DNA of 60,912 nucleotides from NORP294 sp047627915 (GTDB lineage Bacteria > Bacteroidota > Bacteroidia > Flavobacteriales_E > Vicingaceae). Both the position numbers and the translations under genes were made by a program. Of this stretch, positions 54,907 through 60,912 are shown one piece after another. The notes beneath the pieces were generated by a model, which was given only the letters and a program-made list of their open reading frames with translations, was not told the DNA's origin and did no database searches. The stretch spans positions 1 through 60,912 of the forward strand of contig JBLHTZ010000012.1 in the NCBI GenBank assembly GCA_047627915.1, written 5' to 3'. The number at the start of each line of letters is the position of its first letter. Positions within the stretch are counted from its first letter, which is position 1.

Positions 54907-55110
54907 TTATGAATTAACTTCTTTTTCTAATTTACTTACCTTCCGATCAATCGTAATTAAGTAAGTAAACAATCCTACTAAAATGATGCAGAGCACAGCA
55001 ACTACAACATAAATTTTACCTTCAGATCGCATGGCGTCTGCCATTTGTATATTTTCAGCCTTAGCAACAAACGAGCTAATTAATAAGGAGATTAAAATGA
55101 TGTATTTCAT
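54907..55110 (-). CDS. ccmD: CcmD-like small membrane protein
   Basis: The 67-residue protein has a hydrophobic signal-like N-terminus (MKYIILISLLISSFVAKAEN) and one membrane helix (KIYVVVAVLCIILVGLFTYL), then a short coiled coil. It matches CcmD in size and position, between ccmC (4-bp overlap) and ccmE (3-bp gap). CcmD helps release holo-CcmE from CcmABC. Confidence 0.8.
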   Translation of the reverse strand: MKYIILISLLISSFVAKAENIQMADAMRSEGKIYVVVAVLCIILVGLFTYLITIDRKVSKLEKEVNS

Positions 55111-55763
55111 GCTTCTAATTTTTGAGTCAAATTTGAAATTCGAATTCTAATGGATGCAATCCACCAACCCAATAAAATCCATGCGATAACTGCAGGATAA
55201 AAAACGAGTTTCATGTTGTTATCTAAATCGTAATTATTAAAACCAGGGTTGCCTCCATTACCTGGGTGCAGGGAATCTGTCATTCTTGGTAAAATACCAA
55301 TGAATACCAATAACAACACAAAAGCAAAGATGTTGTAAACACCTGATATTCTTGCTTTTTTTTGCTCATCATCTAGCGACCCTCTTAAAACGATATAGGC
55401 TAAGTAAATGAGCATCGTAATGGCAGAACCGTTTAGTTTAACGTCATTTACCCACCAAGCACCCCAAGTGAATTTAGCCCACATACTACCCGTAATGGTT
55501 CCTAACACACCAAAAATAATACCTGTATTTACTAGTTCCTTAGCTTTGGTATCAAAAGACAAGTCGTTTGAAGAAAGCCCTTTTACACTATAGATTACAG
55601 ACATCAGAAACAAAAATATCATACTGAACCACATGGGAACGTGAAAGTATAAATTTCGAATGCTTTCGTACAAAATGACTTGTTTGGGAACAGGAATTAA
55701 TAGACCTCCAATTAGGGTATAAAGAAGTAGGATAATCGTAAGGGCTTTCCACCAATTTCTCAT
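55107..55763 (-). CDS. ccmC: Heme exporter CcmC
   Basis: The 218-residue six-helix protein loads heme onto CcmE. The tryptophan-rich motif is FTWGAWWVNDVKLNGSAI (family WGTWWxxDxRLT), with periplasmic histidine positions in IRNLYFHVPMWFSM and MTDSLHPGNGG. It overlaps ccmD by 4 bp and follows ccmB by 39 bp. Confidence 0.95.
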   Translation of the reverse strand: MRNWWKALTIILLLYTLIGGLLIPVPKQVILYESIRNLYFHVPMWFSMIFLFLMSVIYSVKGLSSNDLSFDTKAKELVNTGIIFGVLGTITGSMWAKFTWGAWWVNDVKLNGSAITMLIYLAYIVLRGSLDDEQKKARISGVYNIFAFVLLLVFIGILPRMTDSLHPGNGGNPGFNNYDLDNNMKLVFYPAVIAWILLGWWIASIRIRISNLTQKLEA

Positions 55764-55802
55764 TGAAAATGAGTTGTTTAATTCGTTGTAACTGGAGCTA
55801 AA

Positions 55803-56417
55803 TTAGCTTCTCCAAAGGTAGGGAAATAAAATATAGGAAAGTATGACAATAACTATATTTAACAAGCCTAACGTAACAATATATACTTGACAATCTTCCC
55901 ATGAAAAACCTAATCCACAAAGCATACTTGCCTTGATTGAGGTTAACAGTGTGGGTAGCATAATTGGAAAAGATAAAATAGCAGTTAACGTTGCATTGTT
56001 GTTCGTTTTTGAAGCGATGGCTGAACTTAAGCTCAAAACAGTAGAAATTCCTAAGCTGCCTAAAAACAGAATAAGGTAAAAGAGACTCATGTTTTCAACA
56101 GGATTGCCAAGAAGTAAACTGAAAAGCAATAAGGTCAGCGCGGCAATTATGAACTGTAATATGGCGTTGAACAGCATTTTAGATAGAATAATAGCTTGGG
56201 GTTTAGCAAGCGAGTAATAGTAGTAAAATTCCCTTCCGGCTTCTTTTCTAAAACTATTAATGCTCGCGTTGGTAGATGCAAAGAGGACCACAATCCACAA
56301 TAAGGCTACCCAAGTGCTTAACTCTTCTAAATTTGAAAAAATGAGGTAGGCTACAAAAACAGTGGAAACGACATATAACAATATTCCGTTTAGCACAGCT
56401 TTTTGGCGTAACTCCAC
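55803..56417 (-). CDS. ccmB: Heme ABC exporter permease CcmB (start uncertain)
   Basis: The 204-residue, six-helix permease begins at a GTG (MELRQKAVLNGILLYVVSTV) and ends SYILFPYLWRS. CcmB proteins are usually ~220 residues, and the frame upstream of the GTG keeps coding family-like sequence (SKEIIQLLKKDIT) but offers no ATG, GTG or TTG start. The true start could be a rare codon (ATA/ATT). Alternatively, translation could begin in the short ORF at 56471-56518, whose end contains an in-phase A-AAA-AAC that would shift into this frame. No ccmA ATPase is adjacent. Confidence 0.9.
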   Translation of the reverse strand: MELRQKAVLNGILLYVVSTVFVAYLIFSNLEELSTWVALLWIVVLFASTNASINSFRKEAGREFYYYYSLAKPQAIILSKMLFNAILQFIIAALTLLLFSLLLGNPVENMSLFYLILFLGSLGISTVLSLSSAIASKTNNNATLTAILSFPIMLPTLLTSIKASMLCGLGFSWEDCQVYIVTLGLLNIVIVILSYILFPYLWRS

Positions 56418-56470
56418 GGTAATGTCCTTTTTTAGGAGTTGTATTATTTCTTTTGAAAGTGCGATATGCC

Positions 56471-56518
56471 TTAGTTTTTTACAAAGGTAATGGAATTCAA
56501 TTTTGAAGAGGACATCAT
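56471..56518 (-). other. Short upstream ORF with slippery heptamer before ccmB
   Basis: ATG ATG at 56518-56513 opens a 15-codon ORF (MMSSSKLNSITFVKN) ending GTA AAA AAC TAA. The heptamer A-AAA-AAC (56480-56474) is in the phase needed for a -1 slip, and the stop follows immediately. A -1 shift would enter the ccmB frame at CTA 56474 and read LRHIALSKEIIQLLKKDIT into CcmB. This may be chance or a single-base assembly error (one missing A). Confidence 0.35.
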
Positions 56519-56565
56519 TGTTAATTCCTTTCTAATATTCTCTTACTTTTAAGCAAAATCAAATT

Positions 56566-57615
56566 ATGTACACGCAACGAAGATTCCCGATGAAAAGCCT
56601 TTTGGCCTGGACCATGAGAGAAATTATCTTTTTTCTCGTTTTTTCAACGGTGGTAACTATTCTTTATGAGGTTGTTAACATCAAATGGCTGCAAGTACCC
56701 CTTGCACCCGTTGGGCTGATTGGAACAGCTGTTGCATTTATGGTTGGTTTTCAAAATAACGCTGCTTATGACCGAATATGGGAAGCTCGTAAAATCTGGG
56801 GTGGAATCGTCAACTCCTCTAGATCTTTAATTATTAACGTTAGAGATAGCTTTAATTTACATCGTTCTGAAGCGAGCTCAGACGAAAAGCAGACTTTAAG
56901 AGTAATTACAAATAGGCACATAGCTTGGTTAACAGCTTTGCGCTATGCGATGCGAACTAAAAAGTCATGGGAAACAGATTACAATCCGATCCATAATAAA
57001 ACTAAGTTTGAATACAATATTCCGGAATATAAGACTAGTCTAGAAGAGGAGTTAACGCCTTATTTATTGCCAGAGGAATTGCAATTGGTGATGAAGAAAG
57101 ACAATAAGCCAAATGCGATTATTAGCATTCAATCAAAGCACTTAAGAAAGCTTACTGACGAGAAAAAGTTTTGGGATTTTTCTTTTCTGAATTTTCAACA
57201 AATATTACAAGAGCTAACTGCACTTCAAGGTAAAGCAGAACGGATTAAAAATTTCCCATATCCAAAACAATATGGCAGCATAGGCTATCACTTTGTGCAT
57301 ATTTTTATGTGGTTGCTGCCCATGGCAATTATTCCTGCGTTTGCTCAAATGGGATTAAAAATTGCTGAGACAAATCCATTTGTCGGAAGCTACTTTGTTT
57401 GGCTGAATATTCCGTTCACCGTTATTGTGATTTGGGTCTTTAATACTATGCTAAGGGTAGGGTTGGCAGGAGAAAACCCTTTTGAAGGGTCGCCGAATGA
57501 TGTTCCAATCTCAAACATATCCCGTGGTATTACGAGAGATATACTTCAACTAATTGATGAAGACCCAGATTCTATTCCTGAGCCTTTTGAGAACATTAAT
57601 CACATTCAGATGTAG
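56566..57615 (+). CDS. Bestrophin-family anion channel
   Basis: The 349-residue bestrophin/UPF0187 membrane protein begins MYTQRRFPMKSLLAWTMREI. It contains LIGTAVAFMVGFQNNAAYDRIWEARKIWGG, the conserved bestrophin segment, and VPISNISRGITRDI near the C-terminus. Four helices are expected, forming a pentameric channel in the inner membrane. It is divergent from ccmB (148-bp gap) and convergent with the T9SS remnant at 57712. Confidence 0.93.
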   Translation: MYTQRRFPMKSLLAWTMREIIFFLVFSTVVTILYEVVNIKWLQVPLAPVGLIGTAVAFMVGFQNNAAYDRIWEARKIWGGIVNSSRSLIINVRDSFNLHRSEASSDEKQTLRVITNRHIAWLTALRYAMRTKKSWETDYNPIHNKTKFEYNIPEYKTSLEEELTPYLLPEELQLVMKKDNKPNAIISIQSKHLRKLTDEKKFWDFSFLNFQQILQELTALQGKAERIKNFPYPKQYGSIGYHFVHIFMWLLPMAIIPAFAQMGLKIAETNPFVGSYFVWLNIPFTVIVIWVFNTMLRVGLAGENPFEGSPNDVPISNISRGITRDILQLIDEDPDSIPEPFENINHIQM

Positions 57616-57711
57616 CGAAAATGAAGGGTAAGTCAAATACCTTTTTCGACTTCAGGCGTTTACAAATGGGTGCTTATTGTTTTACTGACAGCAAAAAGTT
57701 TGACTTAAACT

Positions 57712-58110
57712 TTATTTGTTCATTATTAACTTTCGACTAATGAAATCATTATTTGTTCTCAGGCTTATGATATAAATACCATTGTCTAAAATTTTCGAGG
57801 CATCTATTTGGAAGCTTTGATTAACTTCAAAATTTAAATCTAGGAGGTAGATAAAATTGTAAAATACTTTTCCTTCTAAGCTATTTATATTCAATTCAAC
57901 TTGGCCTTCTGAATGAATTCCTAAAAATTCAATAGTTACAGAACCACTGGATGGATTTGGATATGAGTTAATGTCTGTTTCAATATTTATTTTTATTGAC
58001 TTAGGTTCAAAGTATTCATATCTGCCATTAAAATCTGTTTGTTTTAATCGGTAGCAAGAAGTTCCGGAAAATGGATGAGCATCAATTGTGGAATAAGATT
58101 GAATGCTAAC
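57712..58110 (-). pseudogene. Headless T9SS C-terminal remnant fused to the cassette boundary
   Basis: The minus-strand frame begins exactly at GTT of the B1 core (58110) and reads VSIQSYSTIDAHPFSG, then TSCYRLKQTDFNGRYEYFEP and a type A sorting domain (INSYPNPSSGSVTIEF to SRKLIMNK, stop 57712). The YRLKQTDFNG region normally follows a long upstream body, which is missing. No start codon fits. The gene was therefore cut exactly at the attC-like boundary, by insertion of the cassette array or by a recombination that removed its 5' part. The intact upstream part is not in the window. Confidence 0.82.
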
Positions 58111-58170
58111 GTTTAATGGATAGTGTCGCAGTATCCCAAAGGGGGCTATGCACCATACATAGTGTTAGCA
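58104..58170 (-). repeat. attC-like palindrome B1 (TGCTAAC ... GTTAGCA)
   Basis: This 67-bp site is bounded by TGCTAAC (58104-58110) and GTTAGCA (58164-58170). On the minus strand the arms TATGTATGGTGCATAGCCCCC and GGATACTGCGACACTATCCA pair with several bulged bases. It terminates the DUF2721 cassette and abuts the T9SS remnant. The stem resembles B3 closely. Confidence 0.6.
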
Positions 58171-58353
58171 TTTCGTTATTTCTTCTTTTATATCATTCGT
58201 TTTTATAACACGAACTATCCATCCAATGCATTTTTCTATTGGATCTAAGTCTTATATCCATTTTTTAATATCGTTAAATGCAATAACTTTAATTCGATGG
58301 CCACTGGATTTAGTTAGCCTTGATTTTTCAGACTTATTTATTCTCAATATCAT
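58165..58353 (-). pseudogene. Broken small ORF at the end of the DUF2721 cassette
   Basis: ATG 58353 opens a basic 33-codon ORF (MILRINKSEKSRLTKSSGHR, then IKVIAFNDIKKWI) that overlaps the end of the DUF2721 gene. It ends at TAA 58252-58254. Continuing in the same frame gives 28 further open codons (DLDPIEKCIGWIVRVIKTND and IKEEITKC) up to a TAA inside the B1 core. This suggests a small gene with one nonsense codon, but homology is unknown. Confidence 0.3.
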
Positions 58354-58729
58354 TAATATGGTGCTCTAAAGCTTTAACTGAAATTTGAATTTCCCAAATT
58401 AAAAAAGCCAAAGAAAGTATTAATAAAATAAGAGCTAAACCAAATATCCAAACAGCAATAGTATGCTGCTGTATGAAAATTAAGAACATAGTAAGTACAC
58501 AAAATAACAAACTGGTAATACCAAAAATTTGCATAGAGCGGGTTAGATATAAGCGGTGTTTAATATTTTTAATTTGAGCTATTAAGACGGAATCCTTTTC
58601 CCTTTGATACTTATCATGCAAGTTCCGTATAATAGCTGCATAAGCCAAAAATCTATTAGTGTAAGCTAACATAATTAAAGATATTGCTGAAAATAATAGA
58701 GCGGGAGTTGTTAAGGTAAGTTCTTCCAT
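58334..58729 (-). CDS. DUF2721 membrane protein (cassette gene)
   Basis: The 131 residues begin MEELTLTTPALLFSAISLIM, the usual DUF2721 start. There are about three hydrophobic helices (ALLFSAISLIMLAYTNRFLA; QIFGITSLLFCVLTMFLIFI; AVWIFGLALILLILSLAFLI), with a charged stretch (NLHDKYQREKDSVLIAQIKN) after the first. Family function is unknown. It sits between the B2 and B1 palindromes in the same orientation as the neighbouring cassettes, 175 bp from B2. Confidence 0.87.
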   Translation of the reverse strand: MEELTLTTPALLFSAISLIMLAYTNRFLAYAAIIRNLHDKYQREKDSVLIAQIKNIKHRLYLTRSMQIFGITSLLFCVLTMFLIFIQQHTIAVWIFGLALILLILSLAFLIWEIQISVKALEHHINDIENK

Positions 58730-58904
58730 GAATAATAGGTTTTGATAAAAAATTAAATTATTAATTATATTTTATAATCGAGTGATTTTCACACTGGTTT
58801 TTTTGGTATACAAGTGAATTTTTTCCAAGGCATAGTAATTTGATTTTTATCTCAAATTACTACCTAAAAAATGTAAACTATGTCCCTTTACCATACCTAA
58901 TAAA

Positions 58905-59030
58905 TGCTAACGGTTATGGCTATGGCAAGTGCGGGATTTCAAGGCGCTTACTTGTCCGATTAGCAGTTAGTTTATTTTGTTTAATCAATTTTATTTTAGC
59001 ACGCATTTGCTATAGCCGATGTTATGTGCA
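58905..59030 (-). repeat. attC-like palindrome B2 (TGCTAAC core, long form)
   Basis: This 126-bp site follows the serine-hydrolase gene by 4 bp. On the minus strand its left arm GCACATAACATCGGCTATAGC, extending to AAATGCGTGC, pairs imperfectly with the right arm GCACTTGCCATAGCCATAAC, which runs into CGTTAGCA, around a 60-bp AT-rich middle. The terminal core GTTAGCA is identical to B1, while the arms differ, as expected for attC sites. Confidence 0.6.
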
Positions 59031-59034
59031 GGCT

Positions 59035-60444
59035 TTACTTCACGGACTTTAATATATAGTTTGGTATCATTTCGTTTGGAGGTGTACTTTTTCCATACAA
59101 TTGATAGGAATTATAGTTACCACCAGTAAATACTGTTATCATATCGAGTTCAGGCCAAATGTTAATTTTTTGTCCTCCGTTTCCAGAAGCTAAGTATGAA
59201 TTGTATTGTCGACCGTCAATCACAAAATATTTATGCTCCCATAAATAGCCATAATCACCTTTTTCAATATCAAATGTTTTATCTATCCATTCTTTTGATA
59301 TTATTTGTTTCCCATTCCATTTGCCATCGTCTTTAAATAAAATAGCCAATTTTATTAGGTCTCTTGGTCTTATGGACATTTGACTAAAAGTAGTCATGCT
59401 TTTCTGGTTAGGTTCAAAAGTCCATTCATAATTAGAGATACCAATTGGCTCAAAGAGATTTTCTTTTGCAAAATCTTCAATTTGTTCATTTGTTGCAATC
59501 TCTACTAAACTCCCTAAAGTAAGAGGGCATCCTGTGCAGTAGGACGATGAATGACCAGGCTCTGCGACCATGGGTAAATCAAGTGTAAATTTTACCCAAT
59601 CGTCACTTTGCATCATCTTCAACTCGTTCCCTTGGCTTTCAGGATTGTTGTTCTCGCAATCCATTCCGTGCCTGTATTTTAGGAAGTCTTCTATTGTGAT
59701 TTCCTTTTTCCTATCGTCAAAATTGGCAATTTCTGTATATCTAGAATTAAAATAAGGTAATAGTCTATCTTTTTCACTTTTTATAAATCCTTTGTCAACT
59801 GCTATTCCAAGAATCCCACCAATGAAAGGTTTTGTAGCAGACCTTAATTGATGTGGTTTATTTGCATCATAACCATAGAAATATTCTTCAAGTACCAATT
59901 TTTTGTCCTTGTAAATCAAAATGCTGTGAACATCGGGATATTTTCCCTTTATGGTTTCTTTTACCATATTTATTATGGGTACAGTGTTCATGAATCCATC
60001 TTTTAAGTGCCCTGTTTTCAGTCCATCAGAAGTTTCTTTAGGTTTTTGGTATACGTAGTTGTCTGGATTATCGAAAAGTTCTTTTCTTGGGAACATTTCC
60101 ATTTTTTCGAAATCAGAAGCAATTAGTTTAAACTTTTGTCCGTCAGTCTTATAAGTAATGATTTGATTAGACTTGTCTCTTTCAAAAATGACGGGAATAT
60201 CTGCTATATTGGCAAAAGTGTCTAATGCAATATGTTTTAATGGGTATTTTGCTTTATCAATAACAGCGTACAGTGTTTTGTCAAATTCTGATGCTACGAT
60301 ATAAAGTGTACTTTCATTTATATATTCATAAGTTCCTTCATAATCTAAAAGTTGTTCGTATTCAGGTTTCTCTTTTTGGGTTGAACATCCAATAACTAAT
60401 AATAAAATCAAGAAGTAGAATTTATTCATTGAGTTAGTTTTCAT
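59035..60444 (-). CDS. Serine hydrolase / beta-lactamase-fold lipoprotein (cassette gene)
   Basis: The start is placed at ATG 60444 (or 60429, MNKFYFLILLLVIGCSTQ) because the lipobox VIGC defines the N-terminus; the longer frame from 60534 lies in the B3 palindrome. The 469 residues comprise an N-terminal ~150-residue region, then a class C beta-lactamase-like domain with the SxxK motif RSATKPFIGGILGIA at ~residue 200, EDFLKYRHGMDC, GHSSSYCTGCPLTLGSLVEIA and YLASGNGGQKINIWPELD near the C-terminus. It is probably an outer-envelope esterase or peptidase. A beta-lactam role cannot be inferred. Confidence 0.87.
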   Translation of the reverse strand: MKTNSMNKFYFLILLLVIGCSTQKEKPEYEQLLDYEGTYEYINESTLYIVASEFDKTLYAVIDKAKYPLKHIALDTFANIADIPVIFERDKSNQIITYKTDGQKFKLIASDFEKMEMFPRKELFDNPDNYVYQKPKETSDGLKTGHLKDGFMNTVPIINMVKETIKGKYPDVHSILIYKDKKLVLEEYFYGYDANKPHQLRSATKPFIGGILGIAVDKGFIKSEKDRLLPYFNSRYTEIANFDDRKKEITIEDFLKYRHGMDCENNNPESQGNELKMMQSDDWVKFTLDLPMVAEPGHSSSYCTGCPLTLGSLVEIATNEQIEDFAKENLFEPIGISNYEWTFEPNQKSMTTFSQMSIRPRDLIKLAILFKDDGKWNGKQIISKEWIDKTFDIEKGDYGYLWEHKYFVIDGRQYNSYLASGNGGQKINIWPELDMITVFTGGNYNSYQLYGKSTPPNEMIPNYILKSVK

Positions 60445-60484
60445 TAAATACTGATTTTTAAAACTAATATGATGTTGTTTTAGC

Positions 60485-60550
60485 TTGAACCGTTTAATGT
60501 ATGGTGTCGTAGCATCCCGAAGGGTGCTATGCACTATACATAGTGTTAGT
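60485..60550 (-). repeat. attC-like palindrome B3 (CTAAC ... degenerate right core)
   Basis: On the minus strand CTAACACTATGTATAGTGC, then ATAGCACCC-TTCG-GGATGCTACG and ACACCATACATTAAACG form a hairpin with mismatches and single-base bulges. It is closely similar to B1 (same TAACACTATGTAT start and CATTAAACG end). The right core is GGTTCAA rather than GTTAGCA. It separates the serine-hydrolase gene from the partial gene upstream. Confidence 0.55.
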
Positions 60551-60912
60551 TGCTTTTATTTTCTTTTATCAATTTTAATAGTGGCTCTTTAAATCTTTGA
60601 ATAGATTCTGCATTTTCAAAATCATCAACACCAACAGTTGTTGACCTAGTAATCAGAATGCAAAACAATTCACCATCCCTCAGTATAATCTTAGAATGGT
60701 TTTTACTCTTTGAGTCATTAGCAATCTCAAAAACTCTGTTGGCATCAGTCTGATTTTTACACTCTATTATAAAAAGAAGAAACATTTGTGAAATCCAATC
60801 CTCACACAAATCCTCTTTTGGATAAGCACGCAACGAAACAGTTCCGAGAGAACGATTAAGAATCTCTTTTAATTCAGAATTGTCTTCTCCGTCAACCCAT
60901 ATTAAAGGAAGA
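60546..60912 (-). CDS. Hypothetical protein, 5' end outside the window (cassette gene)
   Basis: The frame is open from the right edge (LPLIWVDGEDNSELKEILNR) to the stop at 60546. An apparent start at 60833 is only an internal TTG. About 121 residues are visible: an alpha/beta-looking sequence with DWISQMFLLFIIECKNQTDA, SKIILRDGELFCILITRSTT and a charged C-terminal helix (FKEPLLKLIKENKSN). No family is recognised. Its stop lies inside the B3 element, as is common for cassette genes. Confidence 0.7.
   Translation of the reverse strand, partial: LPLIWVDGEDNSELKEILNRSLGTVSLRAYPKEDLCEDWISQMFLLFIIECKNQTDANRVFEIANDSKSKNHSKIILRDGELFCILITRSTTVGVDDFENAESIQRFKEPLLKLIKENKSN

Noticed and set aside
58840..59052. 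70-residue plus-strand ORF
   Set aside because: It lies across the B2 palindrome, has no family-like features, and its codons follow the palindromic arms, so it is a by-product of the repeat.
58104..60550. B1-B3 palindromes as simple rho-independent terminators
   Set aside because: They lack following T-runs, contain bulges on one arm, share terminal TAAC/GTTA cores and vary in length to 126 bp. Terminator activity as a side effect cannot be excluded.
60533..60833. Complete 95-residue gene starting at 60833
   Set aside because: The start is an internal TTG and the frame stays open to the window edge, so the gene is partial.

Overview
The window looks like a low-GC Bacteroidota chromosome, most likely a marine or environmental Flavobacteriales (Crocinitomicaceae/Cryomorphaceae-like) organism. 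The evidence is several type IX secretion (T9SS) C-terminal sorting domains, an MSYQAV-type cell-surface gene, TAnnTTTG -7 promoter elements, CdaA/FolP and DUF1599/DoxX/TpiA gene neighbourhoods typical of the phylum, and TTG/ATG starts without strong Shine-Dalgarno sequences. No rRNA, tRNA, transposase or CRISPR array was seen.

Layout. 1-1911: a minus-strand surface-protein cluster with one partial secreted gene and two decayed genes (MSYQAV/DUF1566 and a short T9SS protein) that carry in-frame stops and a frameshift. 2158-3038: a single-gene cassette (TPR membrane protein) between two imperfect palindromes resembling integron attC sites, core GTTACCC. 3183-11523: housekeeping genes (c-di-AMP synthase, dihydropteroate synthase, DUF1599, DoxX-type protein, an ABC permease, triosephosphate isomerase, L11 methyltransferase, PepSY-like protein, ECF sigma factor, SET-domain protein). 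11668-22849: a 1488-residue secreted protein, an 1844-residue TPR/PD40/coiled-coil/SPOR protein, ClpS and an M48 lipoprotein protease. 23147-27778: fused 2-oxoacid dehydrogenase E1, lipoate ligase and PEP carboxykinase. 27915-38725: a surface-polysaccharide locus (flippase, four glycosyltransferases, sulfotransferase, acyltransferase, two methyltransferases, a polytopic membrane protein), followed by a large T9SS/PKD adhesin-like protein and a WecE-type sugar aminotransferase. 43930-50684: RdgB, cyclophilin, DUF3127, membrane hydrolase, DUF5916 and a polytopic membrane protein. 50697-56417: KdsC, a DUF2520 protein and a cytochrome c maturation operon ccmBCDEF with a cysteine-type CcmE. 56566-57615: bestrophin.

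The most unusual part is the right end (57712-60912). At least three genes in the same orientation (unknown, serine-hydrolase lipoprotein, DUF2721 membrane protein) are each followed by a different imperfect palindrome bounded by TGCTAAC/GTTAGCA-like cores. The last core is fused in frame to a headless T9SS C-terminal fragment. Together with the 2.1-3.0 kb unit this looks like an integron-type gene-cassette system, or another site-specific cassette-capture system, in a Bacteroidota chromosome. No integrase is visible in the window.

Functional links seen: E1 next to lipoate ligase (lipoyl-dependent complexes); CdaA next to FolP; the ccm genes together; KdsC with the glycan genes; and T9SS cargo near the polysaccharide genes, consistent with a decorated outer surface.
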